Positions 1 to 7,249 of a DNA stretch of 64,000 bases are shown piece after piece. Under the pieces are notes generated by a model. That model was given only the letters and a program-made list of their open reading frames with translations. It made no database searches and was not told the DNA's origin. Position 1 is the stretch's first letter; the number at the start of each line of letters is the position of its first letter. The stretch lies in assembly GCF_036347135.1 (NCBI RefSeq), contig NZ_CP108938.1:4216001-4280000 (forward strand). The letters are read 5' to 3'. The DNA is from Streptomyces sp. NBC_00775. Lineage in GTDB: Bacteria > Actinomycetota > Actinomycetes > Streptomycetales > Streptomycetaceae. The translations under genes and the position numbers were made by a program.

Positions 1-1485
1 GAGGTGGTCGAGTACCTCAACAGCGTCTGTGCCGCCCTGCGCGACCTGCCGCTGGACCGGCTGGAGACCGAGAAGGAGATCCTGCGGACCGAGGCCGCGG
101 GCCGGAACGGCGGGCCCGACTCCCGGCTGCCGCTGTGGCGTTACGGCGCCCAGGGCTACGGCCTGTCCAGCTGCAACGAGCTCGGCACCTGGACCCTCAC
201 CGCCGACCAGGTGCGGCAGTGGGCCGAAGCCCGGTTCACCCGCGACAACGCGGTGCTGTGGATCACCAGCGACCATGTGCCGGACCGCCTGGACCTGACC
301 CTGCCCGCCGGGACCCGCATCTCCGCGCCCGCCCCGACCAGTGCGCTACCGGTCACGCCCGCCTGCATCCGGGGAGCCGACGGTCACGTCGCGTACAACG
401 CGGTCGTACGCCGCTCCACCGCCGCGGCGGTCTTCGCCAACGTCCTCGGCCGCGCCCTCTACCAGGATCTGCGCCAGGAGGGCGGCTACTCGTACGCGGC
501 CGAGGCCGACTACACCCCGCGCGACGCCGACTTCGCCACCCTCACCGCGTACGCCGACGCGCTGTTGCAGAAGCAGGACGCGGTCGTCGGCGGCTTCGTC
601 GACACGCTCGCCCGGCTGCGGGCGGGCAGGATCGAACAGGCCGAACTGGACTCGGCGCGCGCCAAGGCGCTGAAGGCGTACGACACTCCGGACCTCGCAG
701 CCGCCCTGCTGCCGTCGTTCGCGCTCAGCCTGCTCCTCGGCCATCGCCTCCTCACCCCCGAGCAGGGCAGGGCGGAGCTGCACGCGGTGACCGTCGCCGA
801 TCTGCGCGAGGTCGCCCGGGAGGCGTGGGCCGACGGGCTGCTCCAGGTGCCGGGCCAGGACGCCGACTGGGCGGGCTTCACCCCGGCGCCGCAGTACTCC
901 CAGGCTGCCCTGACCGGCACCCGGCACCAGTCCCTTGAGGACGAGCGGATCACCTTGTCTATCGGCACCGAAGGCGTCAGCCTGCTGACCCCGGGCGGCC
1001 CGGTCAGCGTGCGGTACGACGCCTGCGCGGCGATGACCGCCCGCCCCGACGGGGGCCGTTCCCTCACCGGCCACGACGGCTTCTCGGTGACCATCGAGCC
1101 GACCCTGTTCCGGGGCGTCACACCGGAGCGGATCGCGGCCGTGGACACGGCGGTTCCGGCCGACGTGGTGGTGCGGATGCCGGCGCGGGACCCGGAGCGG
1201 ATCCCGCAGCCTCCGGAGCCGGAGCCGGAGCAGCAGCCGGAGCTCTCCAGGCTGCGGCGAGGCCAGGGTAGGGCGGCGGGGCGGGACTGGACGGCCGCGC
1301 TCTGGTTCTTCGGTGTGCTCGCGGTCGCCTGGGCTGTGCTCGGCACGGTCGTCACCCTGAACGAGATCGGCTCCGCACACACGGACGGCGCGCGCATCTT
1401 CCTCTTCTGGTTCCTGGAGCTGCCGCTGCTGTGGCAAATGCGGTCCATGCGCCAACGGCGGGCCCGGGCCCGCGCGGGCCGCTGA
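1..1485 (+). CDS. M16 family peptidase-like membrane protein (5' end outside window)
   Basis: The gene is open at the left edge: the reading frame is continuous from base 1, and the paralogue at 2661-4382 has about 90 more residues at its N terminus. The visible part matches that paralogue almost throughout. It keeps the ETEKEILRTEA helix, whose two Glu residues seven apart correspond to the essential Glu and third zinc ligand of M16 enzymes. It also keeps the RQEGGYSYAAEADY segment, which resembles the R/Y motif of the M16 C-terminal half. A PH-like beta segment follows, then a Pro/Glu linker (about residues 400-415 of the visible part) and two hydrophobic helices at the C terminus. I infer a membrane-anchored M16-like peptidase with an unknown substrate. 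The HxxEH half of the zinc site is out of view, so activity cannot be judged for this copy. Confidence 0.8.
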   Translation, partial: EVVEYLNSVCAALRDLPLDRLETEKEILRTEAAGRNGGPDSRLPLWRYGAQGYGLSSCNELGTWTLTADQVRQWAEARFTRDNAVLWITSDHVPDRLDLTLPAGTRISAPAPTSALPVTPACIRGADGHVAYNAVVRRSTAAAVFANVLGRALYQDLRQEGGYSYAAEADYTPRDADFATLTAYADALLQKQDAVVGGFVDTLARLRAGRIEQAELDSARAKALKAYDTPDLAAALLPSFALSLLLGHRLLTPEQGRAELHAVTVADLREVAREAWADGLLQVPGQDADWAGFTPAPQYSQAALTGTRHQSLEDERITLSIGTEGVSLLTPGGPVSVRYDACAAMTARPDGGRSLTGHDGFSVTIEPTLFRGVTPERIAAVDTAVPADVVVRMPARDPERIPQPPEPEPEQQPELSRLRRGQGRAAGRDWTAALWFFGVLAVAWAVLGTVVTLNEIGSAHTDGARIFLFWFLELPLLWQMRSMRQRRARARAGR

Positions 1486-1668
1486 CCCTGCGGCGCACGC
1501 CGTCAAGCGGCGGCGGCTCGCACCACACGTACTTGCCCCGCGGGCCCCGGTCCAGCCGCCGGGAATGTCTCACCCCCCTGCTAGCCTGCGGCGACTTCAC
1601 ATCCAGCGCACAGGCACGGGGGGCCTGCCGGTGCGCGACACTTCCAAGTACGCCATGGGGGCGGAGGC

Positions 1669-2664
1669 ATGACCAGCACAACCGGCGGCGTGAGCGGAGC
1701 ACCAGGGATATCCGCGCCGCCTCGTTTCGACCCGTTCGACACCCTGGCCGAACTCGTCCCGCTGCGCACCGCGGCGGCGCACGGCGACTGGCCCGCCACG
1801 GCGGCGTTCTTCGCGGGCCTCGGCACGGAGGCGCAGCGGTCCTTCGCCGCGGGCCTGCTGGCCGATATCGACGGAGTGGAGCGGTATCTGGAGCAGGCCG
1901 TGGCCGCCCTGCCCGGCGACCCGCTGCCCCGTACGCTGCTCGCCGACCGGTATCTCCACATCGGCTGGGACATCCGCAGCGGCGCCCGCGCCCAGCATGT
2001 CTCGCGGGACCAGTTCGACCGCTTCCACGAGTGGCTGCGGCGGGCCGAGCAGCTGCTGATCGAGGTGTGCGCGGAGCACCCCTCGTACGCCCATGCCTGG
2101 ACGGTGCGCGTGACCACCGCGCGCGGTCTGGAGCTCGGGCAGGCCGAGGCCCGGCGCCGCTACGACCGGCTGGCCGCCCAGCATCCGCACCACTACCCGG
2201 CGCAGACACAGCTGCTGCAGAACCTGTGCCCCAAGTGGAGCGGCTCCTGGGAGGCGGCGCACGGCTTCGCCCGCGAGTGTGCGGCAGCGGCCCCGGACGG
2301 CTCGCACTCCGGAGCCCTGGTGGCCATCGCGCATCTGGAGCACTGGCTGGAGCTCCTGGGTGACGGAGGCATGGAGGCCGCCGCGTACATGCGGGGTGTG
2401 CCCGTCCGTGACGATCTGCGGTTCGCGGCCCAGGTGTCCGTGCTGCACAAGGACTACCGGCCCGGCTTCCACGGCATCGGCGCGCACAGCGCGTTCGCCC
2501 TCGCCTTCTCGCTCGGCGGCCACCACCAGGACGCGATCCCGCACTTCCTCGAACTGGAGGACCGGGCCGCCGAGTTCCCGTGGCAGTACACGCCCGATCC
2601 GGCGGCCGCCTTCGTCAAGTACCGCAAGGCCGCGCTGTCGGCGGCCTGGGGGGAGTCGCGATGA
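1669..2664 (+). CDS. TPR-like helical protein of unknown function between two M16 genes
   Basis: This 331-residue protein is soluble, with no signal peptide or membrane segment. Its helical, Trp/His/Ala-rich repeats resemble tetratricopeptide proteins such as those of the DUF4034 type. One region (about residues 140-260) describes a protein that scores partners by position rather than by catalytic motif; no catalytic signature is visible. The ATG at 1669 follows GGGGGCGGAGGC. The stop codon overlaps the start of the following M16 gene by ATGA (2661-2664), so the two are almost certainly co-translated. This suggests a partner or adaptor for the M16-like peptidases. The family assignment is tentative; the coding call is firm because of length, codon use and the overlap. 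Confidence 0.75.
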   Translation: MTSTTGGVSGAPGISAPPRFDPFDTLAELVPLRTAAAHGDWPATAAFFAGLGTEAQRSFAAGLLADIDGVERYLEQAVAALPGDPLPRTLLADRYLHIGWDIRSGARAQHVSRDQFDRFHEWLRRAEQLLIEVCAEHPSYAHAWTVRVTTARGLELGQAEARRRYDRLAAQHPHHYPAQTQLLQNLCPKWSGSWEAAHGFARECAAAAPDGSHSGALVAIAHLEHWLELLGDGGMEAAAYMRGVPVRDDLRFAAQVSVLHKDYRPGFHGIGAHSAFALAFSLGGHHQDAIPHFLELEDRAAEFPWQYTPDPAAAFVKYRKAALSAAWGESR

Positions 2665-4382
2665 CCACCGAAGTCACCAACCCCGTAGCCAAGTTGGCGG
2701 GACTCGTCGGCCACACCACCACCCAGGGCATCCCCACGCTCTACACGCCCCGGCAGGGCGAGATCACCGCCGGGCTCTTCTTCCGCGTGGGGCGCGCCGA
2801 CGAGACCCTGGCCACGGCCGGGATCACCCATCTCGTCGAGCACCTCGCGCTGCACCGGCTGGGCCTGTCCGACCTGCACTACAACGGCGCGACGGCGAAC
2901 GCGTACACCCTCTTCCACGTCACGGGCAGCGAGGACGAGGTGGTCGCCTACCTCAACAGCGTCTGCGCGGCCCTGCGCGACCTGCCGCTGGACCGGCTGG
3001 AGACCGAGAAGGAGATCCTGCGGACGGAGGCGGCCGGCCGCGGTGGCGGGCCCAGCCACCAGATGCCGCTGTGGCGTTACGGCGCCCAGGGCTACGGCCT
3101 GTCCAGCTACAGCGAGCTGGGCACCTGGCGGCTGACCCCGGACGAGGTGCGGCACTGGGCGCAGACGCGTTTCACCCGGGACAACGCGGTGCTGTGGATC
3201 ACCAGCGACTCCGTGCCGGAGGGACTCGATCTGACGCTGCCCGCCGGTACACGCCTCCCGGCGCCCGCCGCCTCGAACGCGCTGCCGGTCACCCCCGCCT
3301 ACATCCACGGCGACGACGGCCACGTCGTCTTCAACTCGGTGCTGCGCCGCTCCACCGCGGGCGCCGTCTTCGCCGACGTCCTGGGCCGCGCCCTCTTCCA
3401 GGACCTGCGCCAGGAGGGCGGCTACTCGTACTCGGCCGAGGCCGACTACACCCCGCGCGACGCTGACTTCGCCACCCTCACGGCGTACGCCGACGCGCTG
3501 CCCAAGAAGCAGGACGCGGTGGTCGGCGGCTTCGTCGACGTCCTCGCCCGGCTGCGCGCGGGCCGCATCGAGCAGGCCGAGCTCGACTCGGCGCGCGCCA
3601 AGGCCCTGAAGATGTACGACACCCCGGAACTCGCCGCCGTGTCGCTGCCCTCGTACGCCCTCAGCCTGCTCCTCGGCCATCCGATCCTCAGCCCGGACGA
3701 GCACCGGGCGGAGCTGCGCGCGCTAACCGTCGAGGATCTGCGCGAGGTCGCCCGCGAGATGTGGTCGACCGGGCTGCTCCAGGTGCCGGGCCGGGGCGCC
3801 GACTGGGCGGGTTTCTTCCTCGCGCCGCAGTACTCGACGCACGCGCTGACGGGGACCCGGCACCGTTCGCTGGAGGACGAGCACGTCACCCTGACGATCG
3901 GGGCGGAGGGGGTGTCTCTGACGACGCCGCGCGGCCCGGTCACCGTCCGGTACGACGCCTGCGCGGCAATGACCGCCCGCCCGGACGGAGCCCGCACGCT
4001 GACCGGGCACGACGGCTTCGCGGTCACCATCGAGCCGACCCTCTACAAGAGCGTGACGCCCGAGCGGATCGCGGCGGTGGACGCGGCCGTACCGCCCGCG
4101 GCGGTGGTGCGGATGCCGCAGCGGGACCCGTCCCGCATCCCACAACCCGAGGCACGCACGCCCGCCCCGCGCTCCCAGGGCAAGGCGCACTGGGGCTGGA
4201 CGCTCGCGCTCTGGCTCGTCGGCTCGGTGGCCGCGGTGTGGGGCCTGCTCAGTGTGCTCGTCACCCTCGACGAGGCCGGTGCGGCAAACCCTGACTCCGA
4301 GGCCATCATCGGCCTGTGGGTGATGGAGCTGCCATGCCTCTTCCTGACGTGGCGGCTGTACCGCCGCCGCAGGCGCGGCTGA
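2661..4382 (+). CDS. M16 family peptidase-like membrane protein
   Basis: This 573-residue protein has the inverted zinc motif HxxEH at His57-Glu60-His61. Glu116 and Glu123 in the following helix are spaced as the essential Glu and third zinc ligand of pitrilysin-type enzymes. The second half of an M16 domain follows, with RQEGGYSYSAEADY resembling the substrate-binding R/Y motif. A PH-like beta domain lies at about residues 410-500. Two C-terminal membrane helices (about 515-535 and 550-567) and a basic tail complete it. The start is the ATG overlapping the upstream stop (ATGA), not an earlier in-frame start at 2580 inside that gene. It is a close paralogue of the gene at 1-1485. I infer a membrane-tethered zinc peptidase; the target is unknown. 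A palindromic terminator follows immediately. Confidence 0.85.
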   Translation: MTTEVTNPVAKLAGLVGHTTTQGIPTLYTPRQGEITAGLFFRVGRADETLATAGITHLVEHLALHRLGLSDLHYNGATANAYTLFHVTGSEDEVVAYLNSVCAALRDLPLDRLETEKEILRTEAAGRGGGPSHQMPLWRYGAQGYGLSSYSELGTWRLTPDEVRHWAQTRFTRDNAVLWITSDSVPEGLDLTLPAGTRLPAPAASNALPVTPAYIHGDDGHVVFNSVLRRSTAGAVFADVLGRALFQDLRQEGGYSYSAEADYTPRDADFATLTAYADALPKKQDAVVGGFVDVLARLRAGRIEQAELDSARAKALKMYDTPELAAVSLPSYALSLLLGHPILSPDEHRAELRALTVEDLREVAREMWSTGLLQVPGRGADWAGFFLAPQYSTHALTGTRHRSLEDEHVTLTIGAEGVSLTTPRGPVTVRYDACAAMTARPDGARTLTGHDGFAVTIEPTLYKSVTPERIAAVDAAVPPAAVVRMPQRDPSRIPQPEARTPAPRSQGKAHWGWTLALWLVGSVAAVWGLLSVLVTLDEAGAANPDSEAIIGLWVMELPCLFLTWRLYRRRRRG

Positions 4383-4389
4383 TCCCGCC

Positions 4390-4428
4390 GGCTGGGTGCC
4401 GTCGCCGCGCGGGCGACGGCACCCAGCC
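4390..4428. terminator. Bidirectional hairpin terminator between convergent genes
   Basis: Perfect 17-bp inverted repeat, arms 4390-4406 and 4412-4428, loop gcgcg. It sits 8 bases after the M16 gene stop and about 65 bases from the stop of the convergent secreted-protein gene, so it can serve both strands. There is no long T tract, as is usual in Streptomyces. Confidence 0.85.
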
Positions 4429-4492
4429 TTACGGGCAGGGCCACTGGTTCCGGCGCTCCTCGCCCTAAAAAGCCCTACCTAAAAGGCCCTAC

Positions 4493-5347
4493 CTACTGGA
4501 CGTCGACAAAGTCGCCGGTCGCCTTCACAGAACCTGTGGTGGTGGTGCCGGCGAAGCTGAAGCGGTAGTAGCCGTCGACGCCGGCCGTGGTGGTGGTCTT
4601 CAGAGCGCCGGTGCTGCTGGACGTGACCGTCTTGAGGGTGGTGTACGTGTCGCTGCCCTTCTTGCGGAACTGAAGCTGCACCGGCTGGGTCGAGTAGCCC
4701 GCGTACAGGCCCGTGGTCCAGTTGGCGCGGCTCAGCTTGCCGGTGACCGTGATGGTCTTGCCCTTCTTCACCGGCTCCGGGGTGGCGTTGACGGTCAGCT
4801 TGGCGGCGCGCTTGAGCTTGGTGGTGGTGACGTCGTCGTTGTAGCTGGCGTTCGCGTAGAGGTCCCAGGCGCCGAGGAACAGTTTCCAGGTGCCCGCGAC
4901 GCCGTTGCCGTCCGCGAAGTCGTGCGCGGGGTCGATGTTGAAGACGGCCTTGCAGCTGTAGACACCCTGCTGGGTCGTCGATTCCGTGCAGGTGGCGTCG
5001 TCGTCCGTCCCCAGGGAGCCGGTGATGTCGTCCACGTTCGAGCTATCGGTGCCCTGCCACAGGAAGGCCTCGGTGAGGGCGATGCCGCTGTCGTTGGAGG
5101 CGGTGTACGTGACGGTGACGGACTTCTTGGCGGTCACGCCGAGGACGATGTCCTTGCCGCCGTTGACGACCGCGTCCGAGAACTTGGTGGCACCCAGCGA
5201 GTCCTTCGGCGACACGGTCTTCGAGGCGAAGGATCTGAGCTTCGCCGCCCCGTCCGCACGCTCAGACGCCTGGGCGGTGGCCGGAAGGGCGAGCGCGGAA
5301 AGAACGACGGTGCTGGAAAGAACGACGGCAGCGGTGCGTATACGCAT
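4493..5347 (-). CDS. Secreted protein of unknown function with Ig-like/beta C-terminal domain
   Basis: This 284-residue protein has a classic Sec signal peptide: MRIR, a hydrophobic core, then a likely cleavage after AQA at about residue 27. The mature protein is Thr/Ser/Lys-rich. An N-terminal beta domain with two Cys residues (TCTES and YSCKA, about residues 140-155) is followed by a module typical of Ig-like or adhesin beta sandwiches (KLTVNATPEPVKKGKTITV onward, about 190-284). The ATG at 5347 is chosen over GTG at 5359 because GGGGGA sits just upstream of it and the signal peptide starts there. It is probably exported to the envelope or medium. No enzymatic motif is recognised. It is transcribed alone and ends against the terminator at 4390-4428. 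Confidence 0.75.
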   Translation of the reverse strand: MRIRTAAVVLSSTVVLSALALPATAQASERADGAAKLRSFASKTVSPKDSLGATKFSDAVVNGGKDIVLGVTAKKSVTVTYTASNDSGIALTEAFLWQGTDSSNVDDITGSLGTDDDATCTESTTQQGVYSCKAVFNIDPAHDFADGNGVAGTWKLFLGAWDLYANASYNDDVTTTKLKRAAKLTVNATPEPVKKGKTITVTGKLSRANWTTGLYAGYSTQPVQLQFRKKGSDTYTTLKTVTSSSTGALKTTTTAGVDGYYRFSFAGTTTTGSVKATGDFVDVQ

Positions 5348-5572
5348 GGAATCCCCCACGTGAAAAGGTCGAGAGGCCCGGCCGAACTCTCCCCCTGGCC
5401 AGGCCTGTTGAGGCCTCGCATCGTACAGACGCAGCGCCGCCCCGCACCCGAACTCGCCGTGTGACCCGAATCATGGCGGCAGCGGGGATTGGCAGATGTG
5501 TGCCACGCGTGACCTCGAAAAGGCCTGGTCGCGGCTGCCCGGGCCGGCACAGAACCGCCAATCACTCACCCG

Positions 5573-5989
5573 CTACGCCGCGGCCAGCTCGCACCACACG
5601 TACTTGCCCCGCAGGCCCAGCCTGGACAGCGGCTGCCACCCCCACAGGTCCGAACACGCCCGGACCAGCGCCAGCCCCCGCCCCTCCTCCGCCTCACCGA
5701 GCCGCTCCAGCATCCCCGGCGGTTCGGGCGGCTCGGGGTCGGCGTCCCACGCCCCGATCCGCAGGACTCCCGCCGACCAGCGGACGCGGAGAGCGGCGGG
5801 CCCCTTGGTATGCCGTACGGCGTTGGACACCAGCTCCGCTGCGAGGAGCTCCGCGGTGTCGACCAGTCCGATCAGGCCGTGCATGGTGAGGATCAGGCGG
5901 ACGGTGCGGCGGCTGACGGTGACGGCGCGGAGGTCGTTGGGGATGTAGAGGGAGTACTCCCAGGAGGCGTCGGGTTCGTTTTCGGGCAT
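5573..5989 (-). CDS. HATPase_c (RsbW-like anti-sigma type) ATP-binding protein
   Basis: This 138-residue protein carries a GHKL/HATPase fold. The N box is ELVSNAVRHT, the G1 region is GAWDADP and the G2 region is GRGLALV. This is the short stand-alone form related to SpoIIAB/RsbW anti-sigma kinases that is abundant in Streptomyces. The start at 5989 has GGAG about seven bases upstream; an earlier GTG-region start at 6064 would add a Pro-rich tail not expected for the family. It diverges from an XRE regulator and a DUF397 gene, the arrangement of the whiJ/abaA-like clusters of Streptomyces. It probably acts in developmental or antibiotic regulation through protein partners; this role is inferred from the family. 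Confidence 0.85.
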   Translation of the reverse strand: MPENEPDASWEYSLYIPNDLRAVTVSRRTVRLILTMHGLIGLVDTAELLAAELVSNAVRHTKGPAALRVRWSAGVLRIGAWDADPEPPEPPGMLERLGEAEEGRGLALVRACSDLWGWQPLSRLGLRGKYVWCELAAA

Positions 5990-6133
5990 GCGGCAACTCC
6001 GGTTCGGTGGTGGGGGTTTCGGAGCTCTGCGGGTGGCGGGCGGTGGCATGGCCGCAGCCGTCATGGCAGGACGGGGCGGTGCGCTTCCGGGGTCCCGGCG
6101 TTCCGCAGAGTGTGCGTCGCATCACTGACGGTA

Positions 6134-6151
6134 GGGGTAACCTGTAACCCC
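6134..6151. promoter_or_regulatory. Imperfect dyad, candidate operator in the divergent WhiJ-like promoter region
   Basis: GGGGTAACCTGTAACCCC is an imperfect 18-bp dyad (14 of 18 positions symmetric) that also contains a direct repeat of GTAACC. It lies about 44 bases upstream of the XRE gene and 145 bases upstream of the divergent ATPase gene, the only AT-containing patch in the interval. It is a plausible binding site for the adjacent XRE protein. This is inference only. Confidence 0.35.
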
Positions 6152-6194
6152 GAGCAAGCCGATCGCGTAATCAGCCCCGAACGAGGAGCAATTG

Positions 6195-7031
6195 ATGGTC
6201 CAGAGGCGCGAACCAACCGCACGCCAAATGCGCCTGGGGATTGAACTACGCAGGCTCCGCGAAGCGGCAGGACTCACCGCCATCGAGGCAGCGGCGCTAC
6301 TCGGGGCGAACCGTGTCCAGATCAGCCACATCGAATCCGGACTCGTGGGCGTGAGCGAGGAACGGGTACGTCGCCTCGCATCCCACTACGCCTGCACGGA
6401 CAAGGAGTTCATCGACGCCCTGGTGGTGATGGCCACCGACCGGACACGCGGCTGGTGGGAGGAGTACCGGGGCCTGCTGCCCACATCATTCCTGGACCTG
6501 GCCGAGTTGGAGCACCACGCCCGTTTTCAGCGCCACGTGGCCATCCTGTACGTGCCGGGCCTGTTGCAGACGGAGGATTACGCCCGCGCCGTCTTCTCAT
6601 CCAGGCTGCCCGAACTCACCCATGACGAGCTTGAGTTGCGTATCCGGCACCGAAAGGCGCGCCAGGAGATCACCATCCCGTACGAAGCAGTGATCCATGA
6701 GGCGGCGCTTCGGATCAGGGTCAGCGACCGCGCCACCTCAAAGGCCCAACTCACCCGGCTCCTTGAGCTCTCCGAGGCGGACCACATCACCTTGCGCGTC
6801 ATCCCCTTTGACCTGGATGGCTTCGCCAGCGCCGCAAACACGATGACGTACGTGGGTGGCCCCCTGCCCAAGCTGGACACAGTGGTGCGGGACGCACCCC
6901 ACGGCACAGTCCTTGTCGATTCCGAGGCTCAGCTCAACATTTATCGAACGAGCTTCCGTAGGGTAGAGGCTGCGTCACAGGACCCCGAACGGTCACGTGA
7001 ATTGATCCACAAGCTGGCGAAAGAGCTGTGA
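6195..7031 (+). CDS. WhiJ-like XRE regulator with DUF5753 domain
   Basis: This 278-residue regulator has an N-terminal helix-turn-helix (about residues 10-65; LREAAGLTAIEAAALLGANRVQISHIESG is the region). The C-terminal domain (about 95-270) begins with the HARFQRHVAILYVPGLLQTEDYARA region typical of DUF5753. The ATG at 6195 has GAGGAG six bases upstream; a TTG three bases earlier is less likely. A DUF397 gene starts at its 3' end, and an RsbW-like gene diverges upstream. These triads (whiJ, abaA and paralogues) are known in Streptomyces to influence sporulation and antibiotic production. In them the DUF397 protein is thought to bind the DNA-binding partner. It probably autoregulates the divergent region. 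Confidence 0.88.
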   Translation: MVQRREPTARQMRLGIELRRLREAAGLTAIEAAALLGANRVQISHIESGLVGVSEERVRRLASHYACTDKEFIDALVVMATDRTRGWWEEYRGLLPTSFLDLAELEHHARFQRHVAILYVPGLLQTEDYARAVFSSRLPELTHDELELRIRHRKARQEITIPYEAVIHEAALRIRVSDRATSKAQLTRLLELSEADHITLRVIPFDLDGFASAANTMTYVGGPLPKLDTVVRDAPHGTVLVDSEAQLNIYRTSFRRVEAASQDPERSRELIHKLAKEL

Positions 7032-7039
7032 GGAACCCC

Positions 7040-7249
7040 ATGGACAACTGGCGGAAGTCGTCCTACTCAGGCCCGGGCGACGGCAACGAGTGCGTGGAGA
7101 TAGCCAACTCCCCCACCCACGTCGCCGTCCGCGACACGAAAACCCCGGCCAGGGCCACCCTCACCTTCCCGACCGGAGCCTTCACCCCCTTCATCGCAGC
7201 CCTAAAGACTCACTCCACCGTCACCGACTTCGCCAGGTTCCGAGGCTGA
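7040..7249 (+). CDS. DUF397 small protein, WhiJ-like partner, with unusual C-terminal run-on
   Basis: The core MDNWRKSSYSGPGDGNECVE and the following VRDTK and FTPFIAALK segments are diagnostic of DUF397. I place the start at ATG 7040, preceded by GAGGA; GTG at 7028 overlaps the upstream stop and is possible. Typical family members end soon after AALK. Here the frame continues through THSTVTDFARFRG into the 3' end of the convergent glmS gene, so the last 40 bases are shared by both genes in antisense. The protein is 69 residues from the ATG. It is probably translated with the XRE gene and modulates it. Confidence 0.8.
   Translation: MDNWRKSSYSGPGDGNECVEIANSPTHVAVRDTKTPARATLTFPTGAFTPFIAALKTHSTVTDFARFRG

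Noticed and set aside
5573..7249. Reading the XRE-DUF397 pair as a toxin-antitoxin system
   Set aside because: The pair with an RsbW-like gene is the known WhiJ-like regulatory triad; no toxin fold was seen.
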